A DNA stretch of 64,000 bases, from NCBI RefSeq assembly GCF_030409685.1, contig NZ_JAUFQJ010000006.1, forward strand, positions 186,001 through 250,000, given 5' to 3'. Under the pieces are notes generated by a model, which searched no databases, had not been told where the DNA came from, and saw nothing but the letters and a program-made list of their open reading frames with translations. Both the position numbers and the translations under genes were made by a program. Shown here piece after piece: positions 18,749 to 27,974 of the stretch (positions are counted from its first letter, which is position 1; the number at the start of each line of letters is the position of its first letter). The DNA is from Ferruginibacter paludis. GTDB lineage: Bacteria > Bacteroidota > Bacteroidia > Chitinophagales > Chitinophagaceae.

Positions 18749-20212
18749 TTATACTTTATTGATGGCGGGCACATTGAAGTAAAAAAGAGCTCCGTCACCA
18801 GGTTCACTTATCACACCAAAATCAGCCCCGTGCCTTTTTAATATTTCGGCACAAATGTAAAGCCCAATACCCAAACCCTGCGCACAGGTCGCTGCTTCAG
18901 AAACCCGGTAAAATTTACTGAAAATATTTTTTTGATTTTCTGGTGAAATCCCAATTCCCCAATCCTTTACAGCAAAGTATAAATGATTGGCCGGGGTAAG
19001 CTCTGTTGTTACCTCGATATATTTGCTTTGCGGCGAGTACTTTATCGCATTACTTATAAAATTGATAATGACCTGCTCCAGCCGGATATCATTTGCCATG
19101 ATTGTTGCGGCAGCGTTTCCTTTATGAATGATTTTTATCTCTGGATGTATGTGCCGTAGCATCTCCAGTGTCGAAAGAAGTAATTTCTCAAAATCAACTG
19201 GCGCCAGTTCAAATTTAAGTTCCCCATTATCAATTTTTGAAATATCCAGCAAGTCGTTGATCAGCCCTTCCAGTTTATGTACCTGGGTGATCGTACGTTT
19301 CAAAAATGTGGTTGTGCTTTCGTCGTGCTGCATACTCTCCAATAACTGCACATAACCTTTGATACTCGTCAACGGTGTTTTTAATTCATGGCTGGCCATT
19401 GATAAAAAATCATCCTTTGTTTTAAGCGCCTGCTTTTGTTCTTCTATATCTGTGAATGTGCCTACCCACTTAACAATCATACCATTTTCTATAACAGGCA
19501 CAACGCTCAGCAGGTGATATTTGTATTCTTTGGATTGCAGCTTAGCCATGCGTATTTCAAGCTGCTTCGGTTGTTTTGATTGAAGAATTTTGCGCCATTC
19601 TGCGATAATGCAGGGATCATCCGAATGAACCTCCGGAAAAGTATCAACAGATGACGAATAGTTATACCAGTGCTCATTCACAAAATCAATGTTACCATCG
19701 GCTGTCGCCGTAAACGCTACCTGCGGGATGGAAGCAAGGATACTATTGAGTTCATTGGCTTTTTCCTGTGCCTGCTGCTGCGCTTTCTTACGTACTTCTA
19801 TTTCTGACTGCAGTTGCTGTTTTGCAAGTGTTAATTCCCTGTTTTGCTCATACAAACGGTGGAATGTTTTTACCTTCAGCAACAGTATATCCTGATCGAT
19901 CGGTTTGGTGATATAATCAATAGCGCCAGAAGAATATCCTTTGGTGATAAATTTTTTCTCTGTATTTACTGCAGATAAAAATATCAGCGGAATATCCATT
20001 GTGTTTTTATTACCAGCCAAAAAATCAGCCACTTCAAAGCCATCCATGCCCGGCATTTGCACATCCAGTATAATCAATGAATAATGATTTTTGAGCGACT
20101 TTCTCAACGCTTCTTCACCGCTCAATGCCGTATCTACAGGAAAGGAATGCAGTTCAAGGATGGATTTCAGCGCAAATATATTTTCCGGCCTGTCATCAAC
20201 AATAAGAATCAT
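18749..20212 (-). CDS. Response regulator-PAS-histidine kinase
   Basis: The protein of 487 residues begins MILIVDDRPENIFALKSIL; an in-frame TTG 24 codons upstream (20284) is possible, but the ATG directly precedes the receiver fold. Order of domains: receiver (~1-115, phosphosite in LIILDVQMPGMDGFEV), a short coiled coil, a PAS domain (~165-265), HisKA with SMASHELKTPLTSIKGYV near residue 280, and a HATPase domain ending with GLGIGLYICAEILKRHGAD. No membrane segment is present, so it is cytoplasmic. It appears to be the first gene of the minus-strand kinase/RR/CheR/CheB operon. Confidence 0.88.
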   Translation of the reverse strand: MILIVDDRPENIFALKSILELHSFPVDTALSGEEALRKSLKNHYSLIILDVQMPGMDGFEVADFLAGNKNTMDIPLIFLSAVNTEKKFITKGYSSGAIDYITKPIDQDILLLKVKTFHRLYEQNRELTLAKQQLQSEIEVRKKAQQQAQEKANELNSILASIPQVAFTATADGNIDFVNEHWYNYSSSVDTFPEVHSDDPCIIAEWRKILQSKQPKQLEIRMAKLQSKEYKYHLLSVVPVIENGMIVKWVGTFTDIEEQKQALKTKDDFLSMASHELKTPLTSIKGYVQLLESMQHDESTTTFLKRTITQVHKLEGLINDLLDISKIDNGELKFELAPVDFEKLLLSTLEMLRHIHPEIKIIHKGNAAATIMANDIRLEQVIINFISNAIKYSPQSKYIEVTTELTPANHLYFAVKDWGIGISPENQKNIFSKFYRVSEAATCAQGLGIGLYICAEILKRHGADFGVISEPGDGALFYFNVPAINKV

Positions 20213-20507
20213 ATTGGGTTTTCTAATTTGTGCTTTTAATTTGTACCCGCTTGTGGTCAGTATCTCATTTAAAGAGATTGGCAAATTTCAACTGGTATCA
20301 ATAATGGTGCCTGCAAACACCCTGGCCTTTCCTGTCTATTTAAATACAGGTTATTACTTGTATTTGGTTACCCTGATATTCAAACAGGCGCTGGATTTTT
20401 TTAAGAGAAATTACTGGGTTCCACAAAAAAATAATTTCAGTAATTAAATACCTGCGTTTATTAAATGTTGAAACAGGGAAAAAATTCCCCAGCTTTTGAT
20501 TAGATCA

Positions 20508-20915
20508 TCATTTAATATAATTAACATGCAATTCTGCCCACGGGGTTATATGATCTTTCTCCCTTGTAAAAACAAATGCACTGCTGCTTAAAACAACAGT
20601 TTCTGCATTGGTATAAATAATACAGCCATCACTTAAATGGCCACCAATTGTAGTTCGGTTTTCATCGCTTACAGCCATTTGCAGGTGCGATCCGTTACAG
20701 CAAACGGTTCCGGTAAGGCCCACAATTTCAAAATAGCCATTGCCCGAAGTTATCGCAGATGCATTGGCGAAACGAATATGGTATTGAGTTAGACTGCCCA
20801 CACAGGTGCCAATCCATCCTGCCTGTATCTGCTCTTCATTTGCTATTGGCTGAATACGTTTTTTCAGGTCTTCACGGGGTTTAAGCCCGAATACATGAGC
20901 CGTAATATCTTTCAT
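20508..20915 (-). CDS. PPC (DUF296) domain protein
   Basis: The 135-residue protein (ATG at 20915 preferred over a TTG two codons upstream) matches the PPC/DUF296 fold. Diagnostic features are FGLKPREDLKKRIQ near the start, ASAITSGNGYFEIVGLTGTV in the middle and the GGHLSDG motif near residue 91. In plants this fold occurs in AHL DNA-binding proteins; stand-alone bacterial versions form trimers of unknown function. It lies 30 bases downstream of the RES toxin gene on the same strand and could be cotranscribed. Confidence 0.82.
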   Translation of the reverse strand: MKDITAHVFGLKPREDLKKRIQPIANEEQIQAGWIGTCVGSLTQYHIRFANASAITSGNGYFEIVGLTGTVCCNGSHLQMAVSDENRTTIGGHLSDGCIIYTNAETVVLSSSAFVFTREKDHITPWAELHVNYIK

Positions 20916-20945
20916 TAGCAATGAATTTTATGTGAAACGCAAAAA

Positions 20946-21389
20946 CTAAAACCGTATATCAAAACTAAAATCTTCGGTGCCTGACAGTCTTATTAATTTA
21001 AATTCGGGATGCTGGGGATTAATCAGATAACTATATTCCTTTTTTATAATTGCGGAAGGAACTTTCAAAACAGCCGTGGTGGCACCGTTAAGCCAGTCTG
21101 CAGCCATTGACTGGCAATAGGAAAAGTTGCTAACCTGCTCCCAGCCTTTTTTAAGTGTTCCTGGTTCAATGCTATCCATCTGTATTTTATCAGGAATTTC
21201 AATCAACATCACTTTATATATTTTATCCTGCCACTCACCGCTTCTGTGGACCAGGTTTTCAAGATATGCCAGCGACCGGCTGCCTGCTGTATAAATTACG
21301 AATCGTCCCTTCGCGTTCCATCTTGCAGGATAGCCACTGGCTCGCAAAGATCTGCTCCATTGTTCTGTAGTAATGCGGTATACTGTCAT
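20946..21389 (-). CDS. RES-domain toxin (type II TA)
   Basis: The 147-residue protein matches the RES domain: MTVYRITTEQWSRSL at the start, SGYPARWNAKGRFVIYTAGSRSLAYLENLVH with the conserved Arg/Tyr/Glu residues, and an SxxxxxxWLN region (SMAADWLNG). RES toxins of the ParT/MbcT/Res family degrade or modify NAD+. Its ATG overlaps the stop of the Xre antitoxin gene by four bases, the standard order antitoxin then toxin. All motif regions are present, so the toxin appears intact. Confidence 0.92.
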   Translation of the reverse strand: MTVYRITTEQWSRSLRASGYPARWNAKGRFVIYTAGSRSLAYLENLVHRSGEWQDKIYKVMLIEIPDKIQMDSIEPGTLKKGWEQVSNFSYCQSMAADWLNGATTAVLKVPSAIIKKEYSYLINPQHPEFKLIRLSGTEDFSFDIRF

Positions 21390-21826
21390 GCAAGATCTCC
21401 GTGCTCAATGCGGTTTAATTCATCCATTACAAAATTAATACCGGTAACGGTTGTAATAATATTGCGTGGAATAAGGTTACCAAGACCGTAAGCAGGTTTA
21501 TCCAGCCAACGATTGAAGCTATCCGCAGTGCCAAACACTTTCGCTCCTTTGTGAAATAATACAATCGTTTTTAAAACATACTCGCTTTGTAACGGACTGA
21601 ATTTTTTATCTTCCTTTTGATAACGGGTTATTGTTTTGTAAGAAACATCTAAAAGTTCGGCGGCAAAATCTTTATCATAGTTGGCTACAGCAATCATATC
21701 ATTGAATGCCGAAGCATAAATAGTTTCCGGCTCAGAAAGCGTATTTTGTTCTTCGTGCTGAATATAACCTGCGTATTGTTTATAAATTTTTTTTAATGCT
21801 GAATTTTCGCTGAGTGAATTATTCAT
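21386..21826 (-). CDS. Xre/MbcA/ParS-type antitoxin
   Basis: The protein neutralises the RES toxin encoded next. The start at 21826 (MNNSLSENSALKK, 146 residues) is preferred to the upstream ATG at 21853, because a consensus -7 element (TAAATTTG) sits at 21841-21848, so transcription should begin after the upstream ATG. The middle holds the Xre-like helix-turn-helix (FAAELLDVSYKTITRYQKE) and the C-terminus the MbcA/ParS toxin-binding domain, with KGAKVFGTADSFNRWLDKPAYGLGN typical of this family. Confidence 0.9.
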   Translation of the reverse strand: MNNSLSENSALKKIYKQYAGYIQHEEQNTLSEPETIYASAFNDMIAVANYDKDFAAELLDVSYKTITRYQKEDKKFSPLQSEYVLKTIVLFHKGAKVFGTADSFNRWLDKPAYGLGNLIPRNIITTVTGINFVMDELNRIEHGDLA

Positions 21827-21840
21827 ATAATTTCTTTGCA

Positions 21841-21872
21841 CAAATTTAGACATTTGTCCAACAAATTTCAGA
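21841..21872 (-). promoter_or_regulatory. Promoter and probable operator of the RES/Xre pair
   Basis: On the minus strand TCTG (21869-21872), 20 bases, then TAAATTTG (21841-21848) match the Bacteroidota -33/-7 promoter pattern with one mismatch. The spacer holds a 6-3-6 perfect palindrome, ATTTGTCCAACAAAT at 21852-21866 on the plus strand, and a further CAAATTT half site overlaps the -7 box. Its position suits autorepression by the antitoxin or the toxin-antitoxin complex. Confidence 0.6.
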
Positions 21873-21882
21873 TTTTGTTCAC

Positions 21883-23514
21883 CTATTTTTTAATGTCTGT
21901 TCTTCGCAATTCCAGTAAATTTAAACCGGTTGGCTCAAAATTAATAATGTTGGTGTGCACTAAATGGATGGCCATATCGTACCATAAAGGCACCACAGGC
22001 GCATCATTCACAATAAACTGGTCCATTTGCTGGTACAGTGTATACCGGGCGGCATCATTTTTTTCCGCCATTGCTTTCTCATAAAGCGCATCATACAAAG
22101 GATTTTTATACCGGGTATAATTTGGCGGCGCTGGATTCTTTCCATAAAAAACACTAAGGTAATTTTCTGCATCCGGATAATCCGCAATCCAGCTGGCCCT
22201 AAAAAACAATGCCTGCGATTTGGATGTTTGCTCCAGCAGTAAACTTTTTTGAATGGCTTCTACCTGCACCCTGATGCCTGTCTGCTGCAATTCGTTGGCA
22301 ATATAAGCGGCCAGATCTGCATATACTGGTATAGTCAGTAATTTTATAACGGGCAGGCCCTTGCCGTCGGGGAAGCCCGCTTCAGACAATAATTGTTTGG
22401 CCTTGTTTACATCGTAATGATAGCCCTTCACTTTTACTGAATCAAAAGACGGTAAGCCTGCAGGCACAAACCCACTTTCAGCAGCCGTACCGATTGAATT
22501 ACGCAGGTACAGCATCATCTTCCGCCGGTCGAAACCATAGTTGATGGCCTGCCGTATTTTTTGTAAACGAAGTGGTGAATTTTTCACCAGCTCATTACTG
22601 CTATCAACCAAAATTCCCAGGTATTCTGTGTTGAGATAAGGATGTTTTTGCAACAATAATTTGCCTTGCCATTCTTTTTTCAGGTTACCAGTTTTGGTTA
22701 ATATCTCATCTTTAAAAGAGGCTTCAATATCATTGATAAAATCAAGCCGGTGCTGTTGAAATTCCAGGAATTCCGTGGCCTTGCTATCGTAAAACGACAC
22801 CTTAATTCCATCAAGGTACGGCAAGGCGATCCCGTTACTGTCCTTTTCAAAATAGCGACTATTTTTTTTCAGTACCATTGCCTGTCCTTCTTCCCAGGCC
22901 ACCATGGCAAAAGGCCCGCTGCCAACAGGATGGCGGCGAAATTCATTGCCGTATTTCTCCACGGCTTCCGGTGCAACAACTGAACAATATTGCATACTTA
23001 GAATACCGAGTATCGGCTGAAATGGCCTGGCGAGTTTTAACTGAAATGTGGAATCATTGATGGCTGTAAAAGCATTGGCGGTATCAATTCGGCTGTTAAA
23101 TATCCATGCACCAGGACTGGCTACGTTTTTATCAATGATGCGGTTAAAACTATATACCACATCCCGGGCTGTTATCAGCCTTCCTTTGCCGTTTGCAAAT
23201 GCAGTATCGTCATTAAAATAAACATCGGTACGCAGATGAAAAGTAAAAGTTATGTTATCCTCAGAGATATCCCAACTCTTCGCCAGCGAAGGTTTCAGGT
23301 GCATGTCTGCATCTACTTCTATCAGCGTATTATACAGTTGATGAATAGCCCACATGATGGACTGGTTCTTTGCAAAAGCCGGATCCAGCGAAGCGATGCC
23401 CGTTTGTTCGTTGTAATGAAATATTTTTTTATCGGGATGCAGATGAGATTTACAGGAGACGAAAAAAAATAAAGCAAATGTTATAATTGATAGCGGATAT
23501 TTTTTTAGCTGCAT
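21883..23514 (-). CDS. Peptide-type ABC transporter solute-binding lipoprotein (SBP family 5)
   Basis: The 543-residue protein starts with a lipoprotein signal peptide ending FFVSCKSH, so Cys20 or 21 is the likely lipidation site. The mature part follows family 5 binding proteins (DppA/OppA): SLDPAFAKNQSIMWAIHQLYNTLIEVD, the LAKSWDIS...FTFHLRTDVYFND segment, a RITARDVVYSFNRI region and the KARQAINYGFDRR-like stretch QKIRQAINYGFDRRKM. It binds peptides or another oligomeric solute. No permease or ATPase genes are adjacent. The RES/Xre pair lies downstream on the same strand. Confidence 0.88.
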   Translation of the reverse strand: MQLKKYPLSIITFALFFFVSCKSHLHPDKKIFHYNEQTGIASLDPAFAKNQSIMWAIHQLYNTLIEVDADMHLKPSLAKSWDISEDNITFTFHLRTDVYFNDDTAFANGKGRLITARDVVYSFNRIIDKNVASPGAWIFNSRIDTANAFTAINDSTFQLKLARPFQPILGILSMQYCSVVAPEAVEKYGNEFRRHPVGSGPFAMVAWEEGQAMVLKKNSRYFEKDSNGIALPYLDGIKVSFYDSKATEFLEFQQHRLDFINDIEASFKDEILTKTGNLKKEWQGKLLLQKHPYLNTEYLGILVDSSNELVKNSPLRLQKIRQAINYGFDRRKMMLYLRNSIGTAAESGFVPAGLPSFDSVKVKGYHYDVNKAKQLLSEAGFPDGKGLPVIKLLTIPVYADLAAYIANELQQTGIRVQVEAIQKSLLLEQTSKSQALFFRASWIADYPDAENYLSVFYGKNPAPPNYTRYKNPLYDALYEKAMAEKNDAARYTLYQQMDQFIVNDAPVVPLWYDMAIHLVHTNIINFEPTGLNLLELRRTDIKK

Positions 23515-23545
23515 GTGATTATTTAATTCTGCATAAATTTATGCA

Positions 23546-25252
23546 ATGAAACTGAAAACCACCTGTTGTGTATTTGTATGTTTAGTATTGCTCAGCTTTA
23601 GCCAGTTGCTGGCACAACCCTTAAGCAAAAAGACAATCTTCACCCACGCTGATACCCTGCGTGGCAGCAATGGCCCGGGCAGGAACTGGTGGGATGTAAC
23701 CAAGTATGATCTGCATGTAAAATTTAATATTAAGGATAGTACGATTAGTGGATGGAATGAAATATCGTTCAAGACTTTGAAAAAAGGAAGTTTGATGCAG
23801 TTTGATTTACAAGAACCGTTGTTACTAGACAGCATCATACTATCAAGTAATGAAAATAAAATAAATGAATCCGGCTATCAAACAAAAACAACTAGAAAGT
23901 ACCATAGAAAAGTTATAGAATTCAAAAAAAATGGGAATGCTTATTTTTTTTATAATAGTAACTATGCAACCACTCAGCAATTAACTATTTACTACCACGG
24001 CAAACCAACAATAGCCCGACGTCCACCATGGGACGGTGGTTTGATTTGGTCAAAAGATAAAAGCAAAAGTCCATGGGTTAGTATTGCATGCCAGGGCCTT
24101 GGTGCCAGCGTATGGTATCCCTGTAAAGATATTCAAAGCGATGAACCAGATAGCGCAGAAATGCACATCACCATTCCCGATACTTTGGTCTGCGTAGGCA
24201 ACGGGCATCTTCGTGAACAGGTAAAAAATGACGATGGTACAGCGACCTATGACTGGGCCGTGGTAAACCCCATCAATAACTATTGTCTTATTCCATACAT
24301 TGGCAAGTATGTTCATTTTGGAGAAATTTTTAAAGGCGAAAAAGGTGATCTTACAATGGATTATTGGGTGCTGGATTCCAACCTGGAAAAAGCAAAAAAA
24401 CAATTTAAAGATGCCCCACGTATGATGAAGGCTTTTGAATACTGGTTTGGCCCTTACCCTTTTTATGAAGATGGATATAAGTTGGTAGATGCACCACACC
24501 TCGGAATGGAACATCAAAGCGCCACGGCATACGGCAATGGTTATATCAACGGCTATCATGGCATCGATTTAAGTGGTAGCGGCTGGGGCTTAAAATGGGA
24601 TTTTATTATTGTACATGAAAGTGGCCACGAATGGTTTGCCAACAATATCACCAGCAAAGATATTGCGGACATGTGGGTGCACGAGAGTTTCACCAATTAC
24701 AGTGAAACCCTGTTTACAGAATATTATTATGGCAAAGAAGCTGCTACCGCTTATGTTACCGGCACCAGGAAAAAAATTGCCAACGACATTCCTATAATTG
24801 GCCCTTACGGTGTAAATAAAGAAGGCAGCGGCGACATGTATTACAAAGGTGGCAACATGCTGCATACCATCCGCCAGGTGATTAACAACGACAGTTTATT
24901 CAGCCAAATCTTACGCGGTTTAAACAAAACTTTTTACCATCAAACGGTCACTGGCAAACAGGTTGAAAATTATATCAGCGCTCAATCTAAGATAGATTTC
25001 AGTAAAGTATTCGATCAATATTTAAGAACTACACAGGTTCCGGTACTGGAATATAAACAGAACGGGTATACGCTGCAATATCGTTATACCAACAGCCTTC
25101 CAGGATTTAAAATGCCGCTCAAAATCAACTTCAAGGGGCAGCGATGGATAAAGCCAACTGCCAACTGGCAAACTCTAAGGCTTTATCCTGAGGGTGACAA
25201 CCAGTTTTATGTTGATCCAAATTTTTATATCAATACAAAAAAGGTAGATTAA
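23546..25252 (+). CDS. Secreted M1-family zinc aminopeptidase
   Basis: The 568-residue protein has a signal peptide (residues 1-24, ending LLAQ). The zinc motif HESGHEWFANN is at residues 357-367 with the third ligand glutamate in WVHESFTN (Glu380). The exopeptidase motif is LGMEHQSATAYGNG near residue 319, the variant GMEH in place of GMEN. The N-terminal beta domain carries YDLHVKFNIKDSTISGWNEISF. The product is shorter than classical M1 enzymes (about 850 residues), lacking the C-terminal helical domain. It should release N-terminal amino acids from peptides in the periplasm or outside the cell, and it diverges from the peptide-binding lipoprotein gene. Confidence 0.9.
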   Translation: MKLKTTCCVFVCLVLLSFSQLLAQPLSKKTIFTHADTLRGSNGPGRNWWDVTKYDLHVKFNIKDSTISGWNEISFKTLKKGSLMQFDLQEPLLLDSIILSSNENKINESGYQTKTTRKYHRKVIEFKKNGNAYFFYNSNYATTQQLTIYYHGKPTIARRPPWDGGLIWSKDKSKSPWVSIACQGLGASVWYPCKDIQSDEPDSAEMHITIPDTLVCVGNGHLREQVKNDDGTATYDWAVVNPINNYCLIPYIGKYVHFGEIFKGEKGDLTMDYWVLDSNLEKAKKQFKDAPRMMKAFEYWFGPYPFYEDGYKLVDAPHLGMEHQSATAYGNGYINGYHGIDLSGSGWGLKWDFIIVHESGHEWFANNITSKDIADMWVHESFTNYSETLFTEYYYGKEAATAYVTGTRKKIANDIPIIGPYGVNKEGSGDMYYKGGNMLHTIRQVINNDSLFSQILRGLNKTFYHQTVTGKQVENYISAQSKIDFSKVFDQYLRTTQVPVLEYKQNGYTLQYRYTNSLPGFKMPLKINFKGQRWIKPTANWQTLRLYPEGDNQFYVDPNFYINTKKVD

Positions 25253-25272
25253 TTTAGCACACAAATAGTTGT

Positions 25273-26787
25273 ATGAGTCAGATAAGGAGGCAAAGTATTA
25301 TTTCGTCATTGATGGTTTACTTTGGCTTTTCACTTGGCTTTTTAAATACTTATTTGTTTACAAGAGATGGCGGTTTCACCAAAGAGCAATATGGCCTCAC
25401 CGGAATTTTTATTGCCATCGCCACACTGATGTATTCCTTTGCCAACCTGGGCATGCCGTCTTATATCGCCAAATTTTATCCGTATTATAATGCCAACCTG
25501 GATAAAAAAAGAAACGATATTCTTACCTGGGCCCTGTTAATTTCTTTAGTTGGTTTTTGCCTTGTTGCCATCAGCGGTGTATATTTTAAAGGCACCATTA
25601 TCCGGAAATTTGGTCAAAATTCTCCTGAACTCGTTGCATATTATTACTGGATTTTTCCGTTCGGTTTAGGTCTCACATTATATTCCATTTTAGAAAGCTA
25701 TGCCTGGCAATTGAAAAAATCTGTGCTTACCAATTTTCTACGCGAAGTGCAGTTCCGCTTATTTACAACCATCCTGATTATACTCACTTTTGCAGGCCTG
25801 CTGGCAAAATTTGATATGTTCATCAAGGTATATTCCTTCACTTACCTGGGTATCGCACTGATCCTGTTGATCTACCTGATAGCAAAGGGATACATTCATT
25901 TAACCTTTACCGTAAGTATCATTTCTAAAAAATTTTTTAAAAAGATTCTCACGCTTGTTTCCTTCGTATTTGGCGGTTCGCTTGTATTTGCCATCGCCTC
26001 CGTATTTGACTCTATCCTGATTGCATCGGTGGTTAAAAATGGTCTTGCAGAAGTAGCCGTGTATACGCTGGCACAGAATATTGCCAGCTTAATCCAGGCA
26101 CCACAACGAGGTATTATTTCTTCTTCAATCGGAGCTTTATCTGAGGCATGGAAGGATAAAGACATGGTGAGAATTAACCGCATATACAAACAATCTTCCA
26201 TCAACCAGCTAATATTTGCAGTCGGCATGTTTTCTCTAATCTGGTTAAATTTCACTGACGCTGTTTTTACATTTCACATGCAGAAAGGATATATCGACGC
26301 CCAATGGGTTTTCTTTTTTATAGGCTTAATGCGCATAGTGGATATGGGAACTGGGGTTAACAGCCAGATTATCGCTACGTCGACCCGTTGGCGTTTTGAA
26401 TTTTTTACCGGCATCATTTTGTTATTGGTAACGCTGCCGCTCAACTATATCTTAACAAAGTATTATTTCGGTATAATTGGCCCAGCCATTGCCAATCTTT
26501 TTTCCTTCACCCTGTACAATACCATCCGGTATTGGTTTTTACAAAAAAAGTTTAACCTCCAACCCTTTACAAAACAAACCTTGTATACTATCCTGCTAGG
26601 TTTGGGTTCTTTTTACATCTGCCATTTGTTATTTAATTCTATCCATGGTTTTGCAGGTCTGTTTGCCCGCAGCATTGGGTTCATTGCATTGTATGCGGCA
26701 GGGACTGTAAGTCTTAAACTATCCTCCGATGTGCTGCCCATCTGGAATACATTAGTCAAAAAAGTGGGCATAAAAAAAGGAGCATAA
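25273..26787 (+). CDS. Polysaccharide/LPS flippase-type membrane protein (MATE/Wzx superfamily)
   Basis: The 504-residue protein has about 14 hydrophobic segments in the arrangement of oligosaccharide flippases. It begins SQIRRQSIISSLMVYFGFSLGFLNTYLF, typical of Bacteroidota lipopolysaccharide biosynthesis exporters. It would flip a lipid-linked glycan across the inner membrane. No glycosyltransferase genes flank it, so its glycan is unknown. It starts 20 bases after the M1 peptidase stop and is probably cotranscribed. A terminator for the opposing gene overlaps its last codons. Confidence 0.85.
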   Translation: MSQIRRQSIISSLMVYFGFSLGFLNTYLFTRDGGFTKEQYGLTGIFIAIATLMYSFANLGMPSYIAKFYPYYNANLDKKRNDILTWALLISLVGFCLVAISGVYFKGTIIRKFGQNSPELVAYYYWIFPFGLGLTLYSILESYAWQLKKSVLTNFLREVQFRLFTTILIILTFAGLLAKFDMFIKVYSFTYLGIALILLIYLIAKGYIHLTFTVSIISKKFFKKILTLVSFVFGGSLVFAIASVFDSILIASVVKNGLAEVAVYTLAQNIASLIQAPQRGIISSSIGALSEAWKDKDMVRINRIYKQSSINQLIFAVGMFSLIWLNFTDAVFTFHMQKGYIDAQWVFFFIGLMRIVDMGTGVNSQIIATSTRWRFEFFTGIILLLVTLPLNYILTKYYFGIIGPAIANLFSFTLYNTIRYWFLQKKFNLQPFTKQTLYTILLGLGSFYICHLLFNSIHGFAGLFARSIGFIALYAAGTVSLKLSSDVLPIWNTLVKKVGIKKGA

Positions 26788-26795
26788 ATGCTCCC
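26772..26795 (-). terminator. Terminator of the NlpC/P60 gene
   Basis: GGAGCAT and ATGCTCC arms (26779-26785 and 26788-26794) form a tight hairpin; on the minus strand it is followed by seven T residues. It lies inside the last codons and stop of the convergent flippase gene. Confidence 0.65.
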
Positions 26796-26869
26796 GAATA
26801 ATTTATATGTATGCCCGAAAAAGAGGCCCTTCAAATTGTCATTATCAATTAAAAACTATCAATTATCCA

Positions 26870-27559
26870 TTACTTGCTAAGCCTTCCACCACTGATAAAT
26901 TTCTTGTTGTAATATCCATCTGTCAAACTGCTGATAGTTACTCCATAGTTAACACTGCTGTGAACGAAATAACCATTGCCCAGGTATAAGCCAGCATGGC
27001 TAACACCACCTCTTGTATTAAAAAAAACAAGATCGCCTTCCGTTAAATCGGCCATACTAACCCGTTGCGTTTCTTTATACTGATCTGCTGCCGTTCTTGG
27101 TAAAGTAACACCATATATGTTGGATACCAGTTTGCCGGTAAAAGCACTGCAATCGATACCATTTTTATCGCTGCCGCCGTAATGATAGCGGGTAGCCCAC
27201 CATTCATCTATAAAGTTATACAACGCAGTATTGGAGATATTTTCCACTTCTGTGTTCATCATCGTGGCATATTTAAACTGCATCTTCGTGCAGTCTTCAA
27301 TATTGCTGCCGGATGTACTATTCCTGTTCACAGATACTACTTCAACAGGTGCTTCCCTGCGTTCAATTAATTCATCAGCAGGCAAATTATCCGAAATTTT
27401 TTCCGGTGTAATTTCAATGCTCTCAATAAAATGGGGTGAAGATTTAAGACTTGTCTTAGCAGCCACACTCTCCAGGTTAACACTGGTCTGGGCTGTAACT
27501 GAGGTAGATGTTCCTGAAACTATGCCAATGGCAACAGCAACAAAAAATAAGTTTTTCAT
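26870..27559 (-). CDS. Secreted NlpC/P60-family cysteine peptidase (C40)
   Basis: The 229-residue protein has a signal peptide (residues 1-23, ending VTAQ). The catalytic NlpC/P60 domain occupies the C-terminal ~120 residues: Cys137 in GIDCSAFTG, His188 in GVSHAGLYLG and His200 in GYFVHSS, the full Cys-His-His triad. The preceding YHYGGSDKNG and the LTEGDLVFFNT segments are standard for the family. It likely cleaves D-Glu to meso-DAP bonds in peptidoglycan stem peptides. The N-terminal half is low-complexity linker. Confidence 0.92.
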   Translation of the reverse strand: MKNLFFVAVAIGIVSGTSTSVTAQTSVNLESVAAKTSLKSSPHFIESIEITPEKISDNLPADELIERREAPVEVVSVNRNSTSGSNIEDCTKMQFKYATMMNTEVENISNTALYNFIDEWWATRYHYGGSDKNGIDCSAFTGKLVSNIYGVTLPRTAADQYKETQRVSMADLTEGDLVFFNTRGGVSHAGLYLGNGYFVHSSVNYGVTISSLTDGYYNKKFISGGRLSK

Positions 27560-27974
27560 ACGTAAACTTTTGGTTTGGCGTATGCACGACTTAATCTTGT
27601 GTTATTTAATCCTCTGTTGTTTCTTTTAAATACGCTGCTTAGCTTTACTTTTCTATGAGTCCTGTCCTACAAACTGATTATTAATAATTTTTCACTGGAT
27701 TGCAAATATAAAGCCAAAATACTGTAAATGCAAGCTTTATACCCAATCCTGCAAGCGAACTGTTAGTTCTGTGGAAAAACGAATTAGAACCGCGTTTTAT
27801 TGTGACCGATATTTGTGACCACGTTATCAAACTTTTTATTGTCCGGGCTGTTGATTTACAGGCAGCACTGTTGCGTCGCACACTTGTACGTCATACCATT
27901 GCTGAACCCTTTATAATTTTAACCGTCCGGCGCTTTATGAAGTTTATTTTGTACAATCATTCTTAAGTTCCAAC
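27560..27974. other. Intergenic region between divergent NlpC and dnaE genes
   Basis: This 415-base AT-rich stretch must hold the promoters for both divergent genes. No ORF with protein-like composition, RNA gene or repeat is convincing. A TTATTTTG element at about 27946 could be the dnaE -7 box, but I find no matching -33 element. Confidence 0.5.
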
